NCBI GenBank assembly: GCA_001414485.1
Contig: LLEY01000229.1
Coordinates: forward strand, 16,225-80,224
DNA: 64,000 nucleotides
Direction of reading: 5' to 3'
From: Calycina herbarum
Lineage: Eukaryota > Ascomycota > Leotiomycetes > Helotiales > Pezizellaceae
The translations under genes were made by a program, and so were the position numbers. Under the pieces are notes generated by a model. It ran no database searches, was not told the DNA's origin, and saw only the letters and a list, made by a program, of their open reading frames with translations. Positions 1 through 12,731 of the stretch are shown here, piece by piece. Every line of letters starts with the position of its first letter. Position 1 is the first letter of the stretch.

Positions 1-100
1 CTGTATTAGAGCTTTCTACGAACTGCTTTTATAGCTAAGACTTCTTCTACTTCCTACTCTTCCTAATCTGTAACCTATATTAGTAGAGGTAGTTCGTTTA

Positions 101-561
101 TATAACGAAACTCAAACGAACTAAACAAAGATAACTAAGTCTCGAAGGTTAGTATACAGATAAGAAGTACAGATACGCCGGTTTGTTTACTTAGAAGTAA
201 ACTTTTTACTTATATCAAAGATGTTAAATAAGATAATAAGATTAATAACTAAAGTTAAGTATGAAGCTCCTATCTAATAGCAGACGTGCTAGTCTTATAT
301 AGAACCCTTGTTTATATTAGAGTCCTCCTTAGTAGGAGTCTCGAAGATAGAGTCTAACTCTATTTCTAGGGCTTCTTAAAACTAGACTTTATTACCTAAC
401 TATTCCTAACCGAGTTACGTAATATAACTGTAATAAGATCCTAGGGTTATATGTCTTACTATATCTAATCCTTTCTTCCTTTTAGGGTTATAATAGTGCT
501 CGTCCTATTAGAACGTCGCCTAGACTTTACTTCGTTATATACTAGCACGTAATTCGTAACA
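101..561 (-). repeat. 3' LTR of element A
   Basis: 461 bp, same length as its partner at 6799-7259 and more heavily C-to-T/G-to-A mutated. Contains, in element sense, the CACGTGA-like box (RIP-altered), the palindromic cassette (about 308-412 on this strand) and the TATATAAG box at about 295-303. Confidence 0.9.
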
Positions 562-3500
562 CTATCCCCTTCTTAGCCTAGCGTGTCCCTATACTAGAAT
601 ACGAACCTGAAATATATTTTAGAAAGGTATTAATCTTCTCTTATATATAAACATATCCTCTTTATATACTAAACGAAAAGAGTGTTTAGCTCTTATTATA
701 CGAATCGAAACCGCGTAACGTCTAGCTAAGACTTGTTCTTTTTGTTGTAAACAGTCTTGTCGATGTCTCCTATAGCTTTCTAAGTCCTCTCGCTGTTCTA
801 AGTATATTCGGTCGAAAAGGTCCTATAATAGCCCTAGCTATCTTGTCGTTCCTGTCCCTAGGCCTTGAAAACCTGTATATCGATTCTTCTTTGGTTCTAT
901 ATATAAACGATTTCCTATTACCTCTCCGAGTCCTCCTCCTTCGAGTCCTCCTCTTGAATCTTCTTCTGCCTGGTTTCCTACCTTTGAAATAGCTCTTTTT
1001 ATTAAGTAGGTACTTTCCGATAATATATCCCTGTCTAACCCTGGTCTTGAATTCTAGGCAGCCCTAGGTTTTGTTAGTAGAACTTCTGAAGTTTCCTTAG
1101 GCAATAGTTAAGGTTGCTTTTTAGTTCTTATATATTTTCTAAGTATAGGTAATCTAACTATTTAATTAAATACTTAATCTTGCTTTTAATAATCTTATAG
1201 TTAAGAATCCTTTTAACTTTATATTTAGCGTTTAGATTAACTAGTTGAATTTCTATAAGTAGAGCTAGTAGTGCTCTTAGTAGTACTAGTTTAAGTAAGG
1301 ATATATAGAATACTAGGTAGATGTTTATTATTTTTAATAGTACTAATTTATAATTTAAAGGTCTCTTAACTTATTTAATTTTAAATAGTCTAAGTTTTTT
1401 ATAATCTAATTTATTACTTAGTCTTTTTATGTCGATATTCTTTTATACTAAGTAGACTTTATCCTTCTCTTTTAACGTTAGCTCCTAACTACGTCGTTTA
1501 TTATAATAGTATATATTTCTTTCTACTATAAATTATAGGTCCTTTATAAGTTCCTTATATAAACTTATGATTTTTAAGACATAAACATAAGTAAGTTAGT
1601 TATTAATAGTTATAGATAGTAGTTCTTAATATACTATTAATTTATACTTAAAATTAGTATAGAATAGTATAATAAGTATTGTTTCTATTACTAAACTATT
1701 ATAGATAAACTATGCTAAAGGCAGTAGTTCTACCTAGTTATCTTACTAGTAGTTTATATAATAACAAAGGTATGTTTTAACTACTTAATTTATCCTTTTG
1801 TTTCTTCTATTTATTTAAGAGTAGAAAGCTATAGAAAGCTTTCTTTTTACACTTAATTATTCTATAAGAGTAATCTAAAATTTTAAGGTAAAGAGCTTAT
1901 CTCTGTCTAAGAGTATTTCTTTAGATAGTTTATATCTTAAGACTACTTTTCTAAGGAATATAAATACTAATTCCTTAGCTATACTTAACTCTATATATAT
2001 TATTAGAATTATATATTTTATAAGTTATTCTATAATAACTAGGATTATATTATATTTAACTTCTATTATTAAATCTTTAGATTTTAGTAATTTAATAATA
2101 AAATCTATAGATATTAATTTCTAAGGTATCTATAGTATTAGAGTAGTGTTTATCTATTTATAAGGAGTATAGTAAGAAGCCTTATTCCTAGTATAGGTAT
2201 TATATTCTACTATCACTTCTTTAACTATTATAGATAACTAATTAATATAGTAATATTATCTTATCTTCTAGAGGGTTCTATAAATTCCTTAGTATCTATA
2301 AGTAGGCGTAGTATAGTATTCTTATATAAATTCCTTTATATACGAGCTAGGAACCTATGATTTCCCTTTTATATATTAGTTATAACTTTTATATATATTC
2401 TAAATTTTATCTATCTAGATGTTATTTATTACTACTATCTCGTATACTATAGGTACTAAGTTTCTATTCTTAAGGATTTTTAAGATTATAATCTTCTTAT
2501 ACTTCTTATTTCCCTCGTATTTAAGTTTCTAGCTAAGAGTATTAGCTTAAGTATTCGACGTTCCTTTTATATATTAAATAATAATATTAAATCCTTCTAA
2601 TATCTCTAACTATCTAGCTAATCGTCTTATTATAAGTTCCTTAGTAGTTATAAATATCCTAAGGTTCTTATAGTTAGATAAAACTATAACTAGGTATTTT
2701 ACTAACTATAAATAAATCCTCTAGTATTCTAAAGCTAATATTATAATAAGCAGTTCCTTATCAAAGATACTATAGTTTTATTATACTAAGTTAAATGTTT
2801 TAGAATAATATATAATAGGTATAAGTTTTCCTTTATTATTTAGTTATAGATAAACTACACCTACTACTATATCTAAGACGTCTATTTTAATTATACTAGG
2901 TTTATCTATATTAAAATCATATAAAATAGGTTTTTCTATAAACTTTACTTTGATTTTCTAAAAAGTATTCTCTATCTATTTATTCTATATAAACCTAATA
3001 GCTTTTTTAACTAGTACTAATATTAGTTTAGTAATCTTTATATAGTCTTATATAAATAGACGACAAAAGTTTATAAATCTAAGGAAGGACTATATATCTT
3101 TTATATTCTCTAGTAACTTCTAGTTTAAGATGTTTTAGATCTTTATTAGATCTATTTCCATTTTCTCTAAGCTAAATACCTATCCTAGGAAAAGTGTCTA
3201 AGTTACTCTAAACTTGTATTTTAAGAGTTTTAACTAAGAATTTACTTTTATAAGTTATTATAAAACTTCTTTAATATATCTCTTATATTCTTCTTCTTTT
3301 TCTAAGAAGATTAAAATATTATCTAAGTAATAAATTACTATTACTCTTAAAAGATCTTTTAAAATATTATTATTTTATCTCTAATATATAGCTAGTATAT
3401 TATAGAGTTTAAATAACATAACTATATATTTGTAAAGGTCTAATAATAAGGCAAATACTATCTTTTATTTATCTCTAACTTTTATTTATATAAGTCTATA

Positions 3501-6500
3501 AGTGTTTTGTTAATCTAATTTCATAAATCGTACTATCTTATCTAACTTGTCTTATAAGTATTAGCTAAGTAGCAGTAGATAAGCGTCCTTAACTATAGTA
3601 TAATTTACTTCTTAGTAATTAATATATACTCTTTTATCTAGATCGTCTTTCTTCTTAATAATAAGTATATTTAAGGTAATTAACAACTTAGATCTTCTAA
3701 TATATCCCTTCTTAATACCTTCCTTTATATAACTTTCTATTCTCTATAAGCTTTTCTAGTTATATAACCGAAGCTTCTACTTTAAGAGGTAATAACCCTC
3801 TTTTAATTTAATCTTATAATCCTATAAACAATGTTTTAGTAAAGCTTATAAGTCTTCTAGGTTTTTAAACAAAGCTTTAAATTCTCTATACTATATAGGT
3901 ATTTTATTATTAGCTTTCTTACTAACCTATAGAGGACCCTAGGTAAGGTGTTCTAGTACTTTAAAAGAGGTGACGCTAACCTTGTTCTAGCTTTAAAGTT
4001 ATAAATATAAACCCTTATATTTATATTAACTAAAAGTTATTATTCTATCCTTTTAATCGATTTCTAGATTATGTTCCTAAATCTATAGTATACTAAATAT
4101 TACTTCCTTACTTCTTATTTTAATAATATTAAATTATATATCTAAATAGTATCCTTTAATATTAACTTTTATTAAGATAGTTTATTAATTAATAATCCTA
4201 TTTTAATATATAATATCTATTCTATCGACTACCTCTAATTAGTATAGTCTTATTCCTTTAATTAAAACGTTTAGCTTCTCTTAAGCTATTAGGGAAATAA
4301 AGTTATCTATTACCTCTAAGTCTATTATAACTTATAACTTTTTCTCTTATATTTCTATAGTTACTATTAACTATCTTTCTCCTAAAGTAGTATTTAACTT
4401 TGCTTTAATATATTAAACTTTAAAAGATTAATTTTCTTAGTTATAATTCTTTCTCTCCTTATCTTTATACTATAGAAAGAATCTTACTCTTTTCTTATTA
4501 GTATATACTATCTTATATACTAGTCTATATTCTATAATTCCTATAGTTTTAGAGATTTCTCTTATAAATCCTTTTAGTATTTATTTATAATTATATTAGA
4601 TCTATTTATAATTAGTTTCTAAAATAGCTTCTATAGACTATAGTTCTCTTATATATAGATAATCTAAAGTAGCCTCTAGTATACTTATCTCTGGTTTTAT
4701 ATAGTAAACCTTAAATATATAGTCTCTTAAATTCTTTTCTCTAATAGCTTAAATCTAGGACTAAGGAAAGAATACTACTCCTTCTTTATCTAATAATACT
4801 ACTTCGTATATCTAATAATATTCTACTATTCTAGTAGGCTCTAGTAATATTCCTTTAAATCGCTTCTATAATAACTAGTCTAAAGTTAGACTTAGTTTAT
4901 ATTATATCTATTATATTATTATTTCCTAAACTGTTTCTATAAACTATAGTTCTTCTACTAATAAATAGTATAATTCTTCTAGTTCTATCTTAGCCTATCT
5001 AGTTATATCAAGTTCTCTTTACTCCTAGAATAATATACTAAACAGTTATTATAAGTCGTATTTTCTAAATACTAACCTATCCTTTCTAATTAACATAACT
5101 ATAATATATTACTTAAATTCCTTTAATATAACATCTTTAAATAGTATCCTAAGAAAAGAGGTTTTAATTTATTCTATAAATCCTATTAGAACTTACTATA
5201 TCTACGTACTAGTCTTATCTAAAATATCGTATATTCTCTATATATCCCCTACTTTAAGGTAGCTAGTTTTTTTAACTAGTTAACATTTTTATTTTAGTTC
5301 CTTTTTCTTAATAGTTTTCTGTCTAGTAATTAGAATAACTAGAGTTATTATTTCAAGGTTATTACTTAGAACTATATACGTTATTAAAATAGTTAGGTTA
5401 ACCTCTTATATTATATAAGGACTCTAGAAGTCTAGTTTCTAGTTATTAATATATATCTATCGATTTCCTTATTTAAAGGTTCTAAGAAAAGCCTAAGTTT
5501 CTCTAACTTCGAGGTCTTTATTCTTTATTTCTCCTTCTAAACTAGAAGATAAATCCAATGTCTTCAAAGAACTAGTTAATAGTAGTAATTCGTATTCTAC
5601 TTAAAAAGATTACTTAGATTCTATTACTAATTATATATTATAATATTCTTTAAGAAGTAGGTCTCTATTATTATTAGTATTTTATATACTACTAATTTCT
5701 TTATTATTTTTAATCTAGGTTCTATATCCTTATATTTTAAGCTTCTTATTTATAAGTTTAATATAATTAGTTAAAGCTACCTATTACTAAACAGTAGTAT
5801 TAATTTATTTCTTCCTCTTAGAGTCTTTCTTCTTACTATACTTATTTACTCTATAACCTAGAAGGCTATAGTTATAATATAAGTTCTACTTATATTAATA
5901 ATTTCGCTCCTCCTAGGAAAGTCCTCCTTTCTTTAGAAAGGTTTTCTTCTATATAGCGTTTGCCTCCTTACTATGTTTATTAGTATAAGAGTACTTCCAC
6001 TTTCCTAACCTTTTACTCTTTTCTCTATACCTAGGGTTACTCTTTCTAAATTCGTATAAGCAGTTATCTAGCTAGACGACCTTCTTAATTATACTTATAA
6101 TAGTTAAGAATTACATGTTCTATTTAGCTATTTCCTTATAAATATATATCTTTAATCCTCTATAGAAGAGTTCTATAAGAGTAATAGTATCCTATTCTAA
6201 CTTTATCCTATAACGTTAGAATTTATTAGTATAATCTATTACTAATCTAGTCTAGTATAATTCCAAAAGCTTATATATAGCTGTTCGAATTATATCGAAG
6301 TCTCTAAAGACTTTCCTAATAGTTACCTTAAATCCTCTCTAAGATTTAAATATAATCTTAGTTAATTCTATCTTTCTGTCTTTATCCTTATTCTTAAAGA
6401 AGTTCTCTAAGTATAGCTAAGCCTATTCTAATATAGATCCCCTAAGATAAGAGATAGCAAAGATAGTTCATAAGTTATAATTACCTTTAAACTTATCAAA

Positions 6501-6798
6501 GTTAAAGTTAAAGTAGATATCTATCTAAAGAAGGAATAAGTCGAGTTCCTTTCACTTTCTATAATACGTATTAGACATCTTAACTTTAATAGACTTAAGT
6601 ACTTCGACCTTATAGAGCTCAGGTACGTCTAGTATACTAACATTGTCGTCGTTCCTAGTTAACTATATACTAGCAAGTGTTCTTCTAGTCGTACTTCTAG
6701 ATGTTCCTACAACGTTGACTCGACTAGCATTCGAGCTAGCTACTACGGCAGGGGTTACTAGAGCCATAGCAACTGAACTTCTAAGCAAGTGCTTAAAG

Positions 6799-7259
6799 TA
6801 TAACGAAACTTAAACAAACTAAACAAAGATAACTAAGTCTCGAAGGTTAGTATATAGATAAGAAGTATAGATACGCTGGTTTATTTACTTAGAAGTAAAC
6901 TCGTTACTTATATCAAAGATATTAAATAAGATAATAAGATTAATAACTAAAGTTAAGTATAAAGCTTCTATCTAATAGTAGACGTACTAGTCTTATATAG
7001 AACCCTTGTTTATATTAGAGTCCTCCTTAGCAGGAGTCTCGAAGATAGAGTCCGACTCTATTTCTAGGGCTTCTTAAAACTGGACTCTATTACCTGACTA
7101 TTCCTAACCGAGTCACGTGATATAACTGTAATAAGATCCTAGGGTTGTATATCTTACTATATCTAATCCTTTCTTCCTTTCAGAGTTATAATAGTGCTCG
7201 TTCTATTAGAACGTCGCCTGGACTTCACTTCGTTATATACTGGCACGTGATTCGTAACA
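6799..7259 (-). repeat. 5' LTR of element A
   Basis: 461 bp. Begins TGTTACGAATCACGTG (read from 7259) and ends GTTTCGTTATA at 6799. Just beyond it in the interior is a perfect 6-bp inverted repeat (TAAGCA / TGCTTA), also present next to the 5' LTR of element B. A 17-bp palindrome lies at 7045-7061 in the cassette upstream of the TATA box. Confidence 0.9.
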
Positions 7260-10200
7260 GTTTACCTATCTAGGTAACGGATCTATAGCGGCCTTACAGA
7301 GCAGTGACAGGTGGAATACGGGGTGTATACGGAAGTTGTCTAGTAGTTCGAGCTGGAAAGAGTGTCCTTCGCGGGCTGTAATCCGGAACGGACCCTTGTT
7401 TTATCTATCTAGCTTATAGCTTAGCTAGTCTGTCTTCTAATTACGAGTCGATACTTAAACAAAGTCGTCTACGTTAAAGTCTACTACTCTTCGAATCCGG
7501 TTCGCGGACCTTATATAGCGGTCTTATACTTTACTAACTAATTCCTTTGCTACGGTCTAAGTGTCGTATATTCTTTATACAAGTGCCTCTATATTAGTCT
7601 AGTTAAGCTGTTCGTAGACCGTTACGGATTTATCTAGACGGTTCTAATCGAAGGACGTAGTAGCTACGTATCTGTTAATTACTTTAAAGAGCGAGAGTCT
7701 ACCTAGACTCTCGTATAGAAGCATAAGCTAAGCGTAGTCTAGAATAGGGACAAGTTCGCTCTAGTTGTCCTAATAGTAACTAATAAAAGGCTATAGGCGT
7801 TAATTAATCTATTAGTTTATGATTTCGGTTTATTTATTAGTTTATAGATAGAAAGTAGTAGATAGCTTAAGCTTTATACTAAGGATTCTATAGAATTTAG
7901 ACTAGAAAGAAGAAACAAACTGTAGTCTACGGTCTAAAACAATACTTTACAGATAGCCGTAGGTTCGATAGATCTATATAACGTATATTCGAGCTATATC
8001 TCGGGCTATAACTGTCTTTAGATAGAGGATCGAGACCGATTACTTAGTTAGGCGATCTATAACTACTTATAAGATATCGTAACCTTGTTTATTAGTAGGG
8101 AAAGACTTATAGTCTATAGCAATATGCTACTAGGGACGTTCTAGAACTAGTAACAGGTATAAAAACCTAGGTTTACAGTCGTAAGAAACCGTAGCACGTC
8201 GACAGTCTCCGTAGTTACTAATATAGGTTTCTACGAACGTCTGTAAACCTTTCTACTAGTATCTACAGGCGAGGATAGCTACCGTCTTTATCTGTCTAGA
8301 GTAAGCCATAGATACTTATACGTGAGCCTCACAGACTAGGTCCGTCTATAAGGTGTCTTAATTAAGAACCACGAGTCTCTTTTACTAAAGAAGTAAGCTA
8401 TTCTCTATTATCTAGTTTTAGTACCCGTAGGTAGCTTTCGTTTAGTCGTCTTCTAAGTCCGAAGAGTTATAGTTAGTAGTAAGTAACTAGTTAACAAGGT
8501 TAAGCGAGGGTTCTGAAGTAACTAAGGCTAATGTTATAGGAGGTTCTAATCGAGTAGTAATATATAGATCTAACTAATCAGACGTAAGCAAGGTTTATTA
8601 TCTTATAGACGCTTTTAGGTCGTTCTACGGATAAACGTCTTAGTCTCGGCGTATTAGCGTATCCGTTTTCTCGTTCTACTTACTAGATTAAAACATAATT
8701 ATAAAATAGAACTCTAATAGAAACTCTGCCTATCTCACTTACCGCTGGTTTAAGGTTTTAGAGGTTATAAAGTACTCTAAAGCCTTATAATCAGTAAAGA
8801 CCTTAATCCAGAAGCTAGTCTAAGTAAGATCCGCTCGCTATTATCTAAAAGAGCGTATAATAGCTAGTATCTCCTTATTATAGATTTAGTAGTTTAGCTT
8901 AGCAAGGTTCATCGTCTTTAAGAAGTAGCCTATAGGTCTCTATAGTTCGGTTTCGGATATACGTTATAATATTATAGCCGTAACTACTCTGTTAGAAGCG
9001 TCAGTCTTAACTATAGTTTCTAAATCAGCTGTAAAGTGGTATAAGAGAGGGGCAGTAACTAAGGCTTCTTTTAATATATTAAAAGCCTTCTTATATTCTA
9101 AGTCGAACTTAAACAGTACTTCCTTACTCGTAAGATAGTTTAGCAGACGAGTAATCCGTCTATAATCCCGAATAAAACGTTAGTAGAAGTTATAAAAACC
9201 TAGGAAGGACTAGATACCTTTAATAGTACTAGGATATTTCTAGGAAACGATTACTAAGATCTTCTCTAGGTCGACTTCGATTCTATCTATAGAGATAATA
9301 AAACCAAGGTACTTTGTATAAGTAATATAGAACTCTATCTTCTTAATATCTACTTATAGCCTAGCTTTACAGAGCTGTTCTAAGACCTTATAGACGTGTT
9401 CAACGTGTTCGAGCTTATTATTAGAGTATATAAGAATGTTATTAAAGTAAGCTATATAAAAGTTATTAAGATATTCTATAAGAACGCTATTTATATACCT
9501 CTGGTATATAGTAGGACTGTTGGTTAAGCTAAAAGGTAACACCTTATATTTAAATATACTATAACAGGTCTAAAAGGTTATAAGTTCTTCCAACTCTAGT
9601 TCTATATATATATAGTTAAAAGCTTAACGAATGTCGAGCTTTATAAGGATTTTAGTACTAGTAATTCGTGTAAGAGTTTCGTCGATTAACGGAAGAGAGT
9701 GCTAGTCCTTATAAGTAAGGTTATTAAGTTTCCAGTAGTCGACATAGAGCTATAAGCTTCTGTTAGACTTCTTTACGAATAGTACTAGAGAGGCGAAAGA
9801 GGCGTAGCTAGGAATAATAAACCCTTTATCAAGGTTATTAAGGATATACTACTTTATAGCTAGAAGTTCCTTAGTCGTTATCCTATATAACGGGCTATAC
9901 GATAGAGTATTCGGACCTGTAAGTTCGATCTAGTAGTCGACTTAGTTTTATAGTAGAGAAAGCTCGTCTAAAGCTCTCTTTAAAAAGACATCCTTAAAGT
10001 CTATATATTCCTAGCGAACGTTCTATTCTACTAGTTGTTCGTCTAAAGCGTAATCTACTAAAGAGAGCTCTATACGTAACCTGTCTATAAGAGTATAGTC
10101 GATCTCTTATAAGCTAGTAGAGAAGGCTTCGTTATTACGCTTTTAAAGGTTAAGTTTAAAAGCAGCAGCTCTAATATAATAGATATTAATAGCGAAGTCT

Positions 10201-12731
10201 TCCGTAGGTTTACAGATGTTCGTAAGCGAGCTTATAGCCGCTTTATAGTCTATAACTAAACGTTTTCCTAAGGAGGATCGACAACGTTGTTAACGGTTAG
10301 GAATAAGGACCTATATTCTATTCTAGGCAGAGATAAGGTCTTACTAAAAGCTTTTGTCTAGAATTTCCTTAAGAGTGACTAGTAGCAGGGTTTGGCGCTA
10401 GCTTCGAGGCAGTATCGAATAGATTAATATAGGTTCCTCTATAGTATTCTAGCAGAGGTCGCGGTTCTCTATATCCTTCTAAGCCTAGAGGTCTAGTAGG
10501 GAGATAGTTATCGATTCCCTAGTAATAGGTACTAAGTAATCGAATCAACGAACTAGGGGAAGGGATTCTAGCTACTTAATCTTATAGCTACAGACTGCTA
10601 ACTTTACGTTTACGTCTATAAGCTATTAACGGCTGATAATAATATCGTATCTACTAATATTAGTAATTAAGAAGGGCGTATTAGTAAACTATTATCTATT
10701 AATACTTAGCGTTAAGCGAATAACACGAGTAATCGCTAGTCCTTTATATCTATTAAACCCTATAATTAATATTACGTATAATAGCTTTTCTATAGCCTAT
10801 TTATAATATTAACTTAACTAGTTAGCTAAAGCCGTATTAATAAATAGCTATCTATTCGCTCTAGTATTAATAAGTCTAGTAGTATTAAAAGTATATCTAT
10901 TCTTAATTAAAGTATATATAGTTATAAAAGCCTTTCTGTCTATTATATAACTTAGATTAAGAGGTTAAGATCTAAGTTTATTTTACTCTAAAAAGGAGAC
11001 TTACTTTAGAGCTATTCTTTTCCTAAGTCCTTATAAACGAGTTCCTCGTTAGCTGATTCTTCTCTAGACGCTTGTAGTCCGTAGGAGTCTATAAGCGAGT
11101 TTTCAGCGTCTTCTAATAGCTTAATAGCTATAGAGGGTTTTTAAGGAAGAGGGCATTTACTAGTATAGTACCTAGGTTCATCGTAATTATAATAGATAAC
11201 GTCTGCTATATCCTAGACAGGAGTCGTACTCTTATAAGTAGGCAAAGGAGTCTTACGGTCCGTAACTGGAGAGTAACGGACCGGGCTTTGGGTTAGCGGA
11301 TAACTAATAGTAGCACGTGGAGCCGGAAGTTAGTAAGTTGATCCGTAGCTGGTAGAGAAACCTCTTATAAGTAGGCGGCGGTTGTAGCAAGCTATAAGGC
11401 GTTCCTTGATAGTTACTCTATCTTAATAGACAGAGTAACAGCAGTTATATAACTAGTTAAAGGTTGCTAGGGTGATTTAGACTAGTAAGATACTTACTTA
11501 GAGAGCTAGTATAAGCTTCTAGTATAAATCTTCGGACCACTTACTTAATAGGATATAAGCCTTAGTTATAAGGCTTAAGAAGGTTGTTTTAAACATAGTA
11601 AAAGTCTCGTTCTCTTATATTAAGAGTTTATAGAAGACCTTATAGGCCTCTATAGCTTCGTTACTGTCTACGAACAAGGTATCTAGATATATAAGCATAT
11701 CTATAACGTCTATAAATAAGGTAGAGGAACCGAAATCTATCTATAGTTCTAGGTACTCTTATACTACGCTAGAAGTAGCTATAAAGACGAAGGTAAGTTT
11801 ATCTTATTCGTTCTTAAAGAGGTTCTTTCTTATTTTACTAGTTAGGATAATCCGCTAGGTCTTATATAATAGAGAGATGCCGTTCTTAAGTTTCTCGCTA
11901 TCTTAGAACTTATAAGTAGAATTGTTAGAACTAAATCGGGAACAGGAGGAGTTAGTAGTAGCCTCTCGAAGGGCTTACGTATACTCGCAGCTTAGGAGAG
12001 GGTTGTTAGAGTGGTTTATAAGCAACGGGGTTTAGTAGAGTTACGTACGTAAAGAGAGGATTTTAGCCCGTAAACGAACGTTTTCGTCCGTAGAAGGCTC
12101 GCTTATCGTAGAGGAGGCAGGCGAGAGAGGGGCGACTCTAGGGGTGTTATCCGGTTATTAAGGCTCGGTTCGAGATAAGCTAGTAGGTGTCTTCCCTTTT
12201 CTACTACGACTACTTCGAGTGTCGACTATTGTATTATCGGAAAGAAAGGAGGAGAAGGTAGGAAGAGGTTGTAAAAAGGTTATATAAGCTATTATAAGCG
12301 TGTCTTTCGAGGAGATAAGTCGTTATAGACGTAGAGATACTCGAGGGATCCGTTTATAGGAAGAGGGGCTGTTATAGGCGGAGGAGGAGGGTTGTAATTA
12401 TACTATTACAAGTGTAAGATCTTCTAGCTATTATAAGCGTAGAATCCGGTCGATATTATAGTCCTTCGTAGGGAGTTAGGTTATTTAAGCTTTAAATAAT
12501 ATTACGATCTATAACTGAAGGTAAAGGTATAAGAGTATATATATATATATTTAAGAATTTAAAGCTATAGTTCTAAGAATAAGAGAATATAGAATATATA
12601 CTCTACGAAAAAGAGGTATTCCTACTAACTGTAAAGAGCTTTTAATCTCGTTATAAATCCGTTCAAGCGTTGCGGCTCTGACGGTCACGTGTAGGACCGA
12701 GAATCACGTGTTACGGACTAGCGCCGTAACA

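Larger units (their letters stand above)
101..7259 (-). mobile_element. Ty3/gypsy LTR retrotransposon A, structurally complete, RIP-inactivated
   Basis: Two 461-bp LTRs (101-561 and 6799-7259) flank a 6.2-kb interior and the whole is bordered by a perfect 5-bp target-site duplication GTTTA (96-100 and 7260-7264). LTR ends are TG...TA, probably TG...CA before RIP. A polypurine tract (AGAAGGGGATAG on the minus strand) abuts the 3' LTR at 562-573. Gag starts with ATG at 6767 and soon meets stops; a CCHC-like knuckle remnant is near 5870. The RT motif near 3330 reads YLDNILIF, with the second Asp lost. Element B is the same family. It is inserted at the integrase/chromodomain junction of element C. 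Confidence 0.92.
1..12731 (-). mobile_element. Chromovirus-type Ty3/gypsy element C, RIP-degraded, 3' part outside window
   Basis: Minus-strand gypsy element interrupted by element A at 101-7259. Going leftward from its 5' LTR edge (TGTTACGG, reading down from 12731): a gag zinc-knuckle remnant near 11215-11165 with knuckle Cys changed to Tyr, a reverse transcriptase remnant at 9542-9354 (LPFSLTN, then YFNNILIYS where active elements have YLDDILIYS), then RNase H and integrase remnants. The sequence before position 7265 joins the sequence at 100-1 in one frame, giving the integrase end (HPVFHLSLL) and the start of a chromodomain (EVEEVLAIKAVRRKL). Both RT catalytic Asp are Asn, as RIP would give, so it is dead. 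The 3' LTR lies left of the window, so LTR length is not known. It lies inside element D. Confidence 0.8.
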
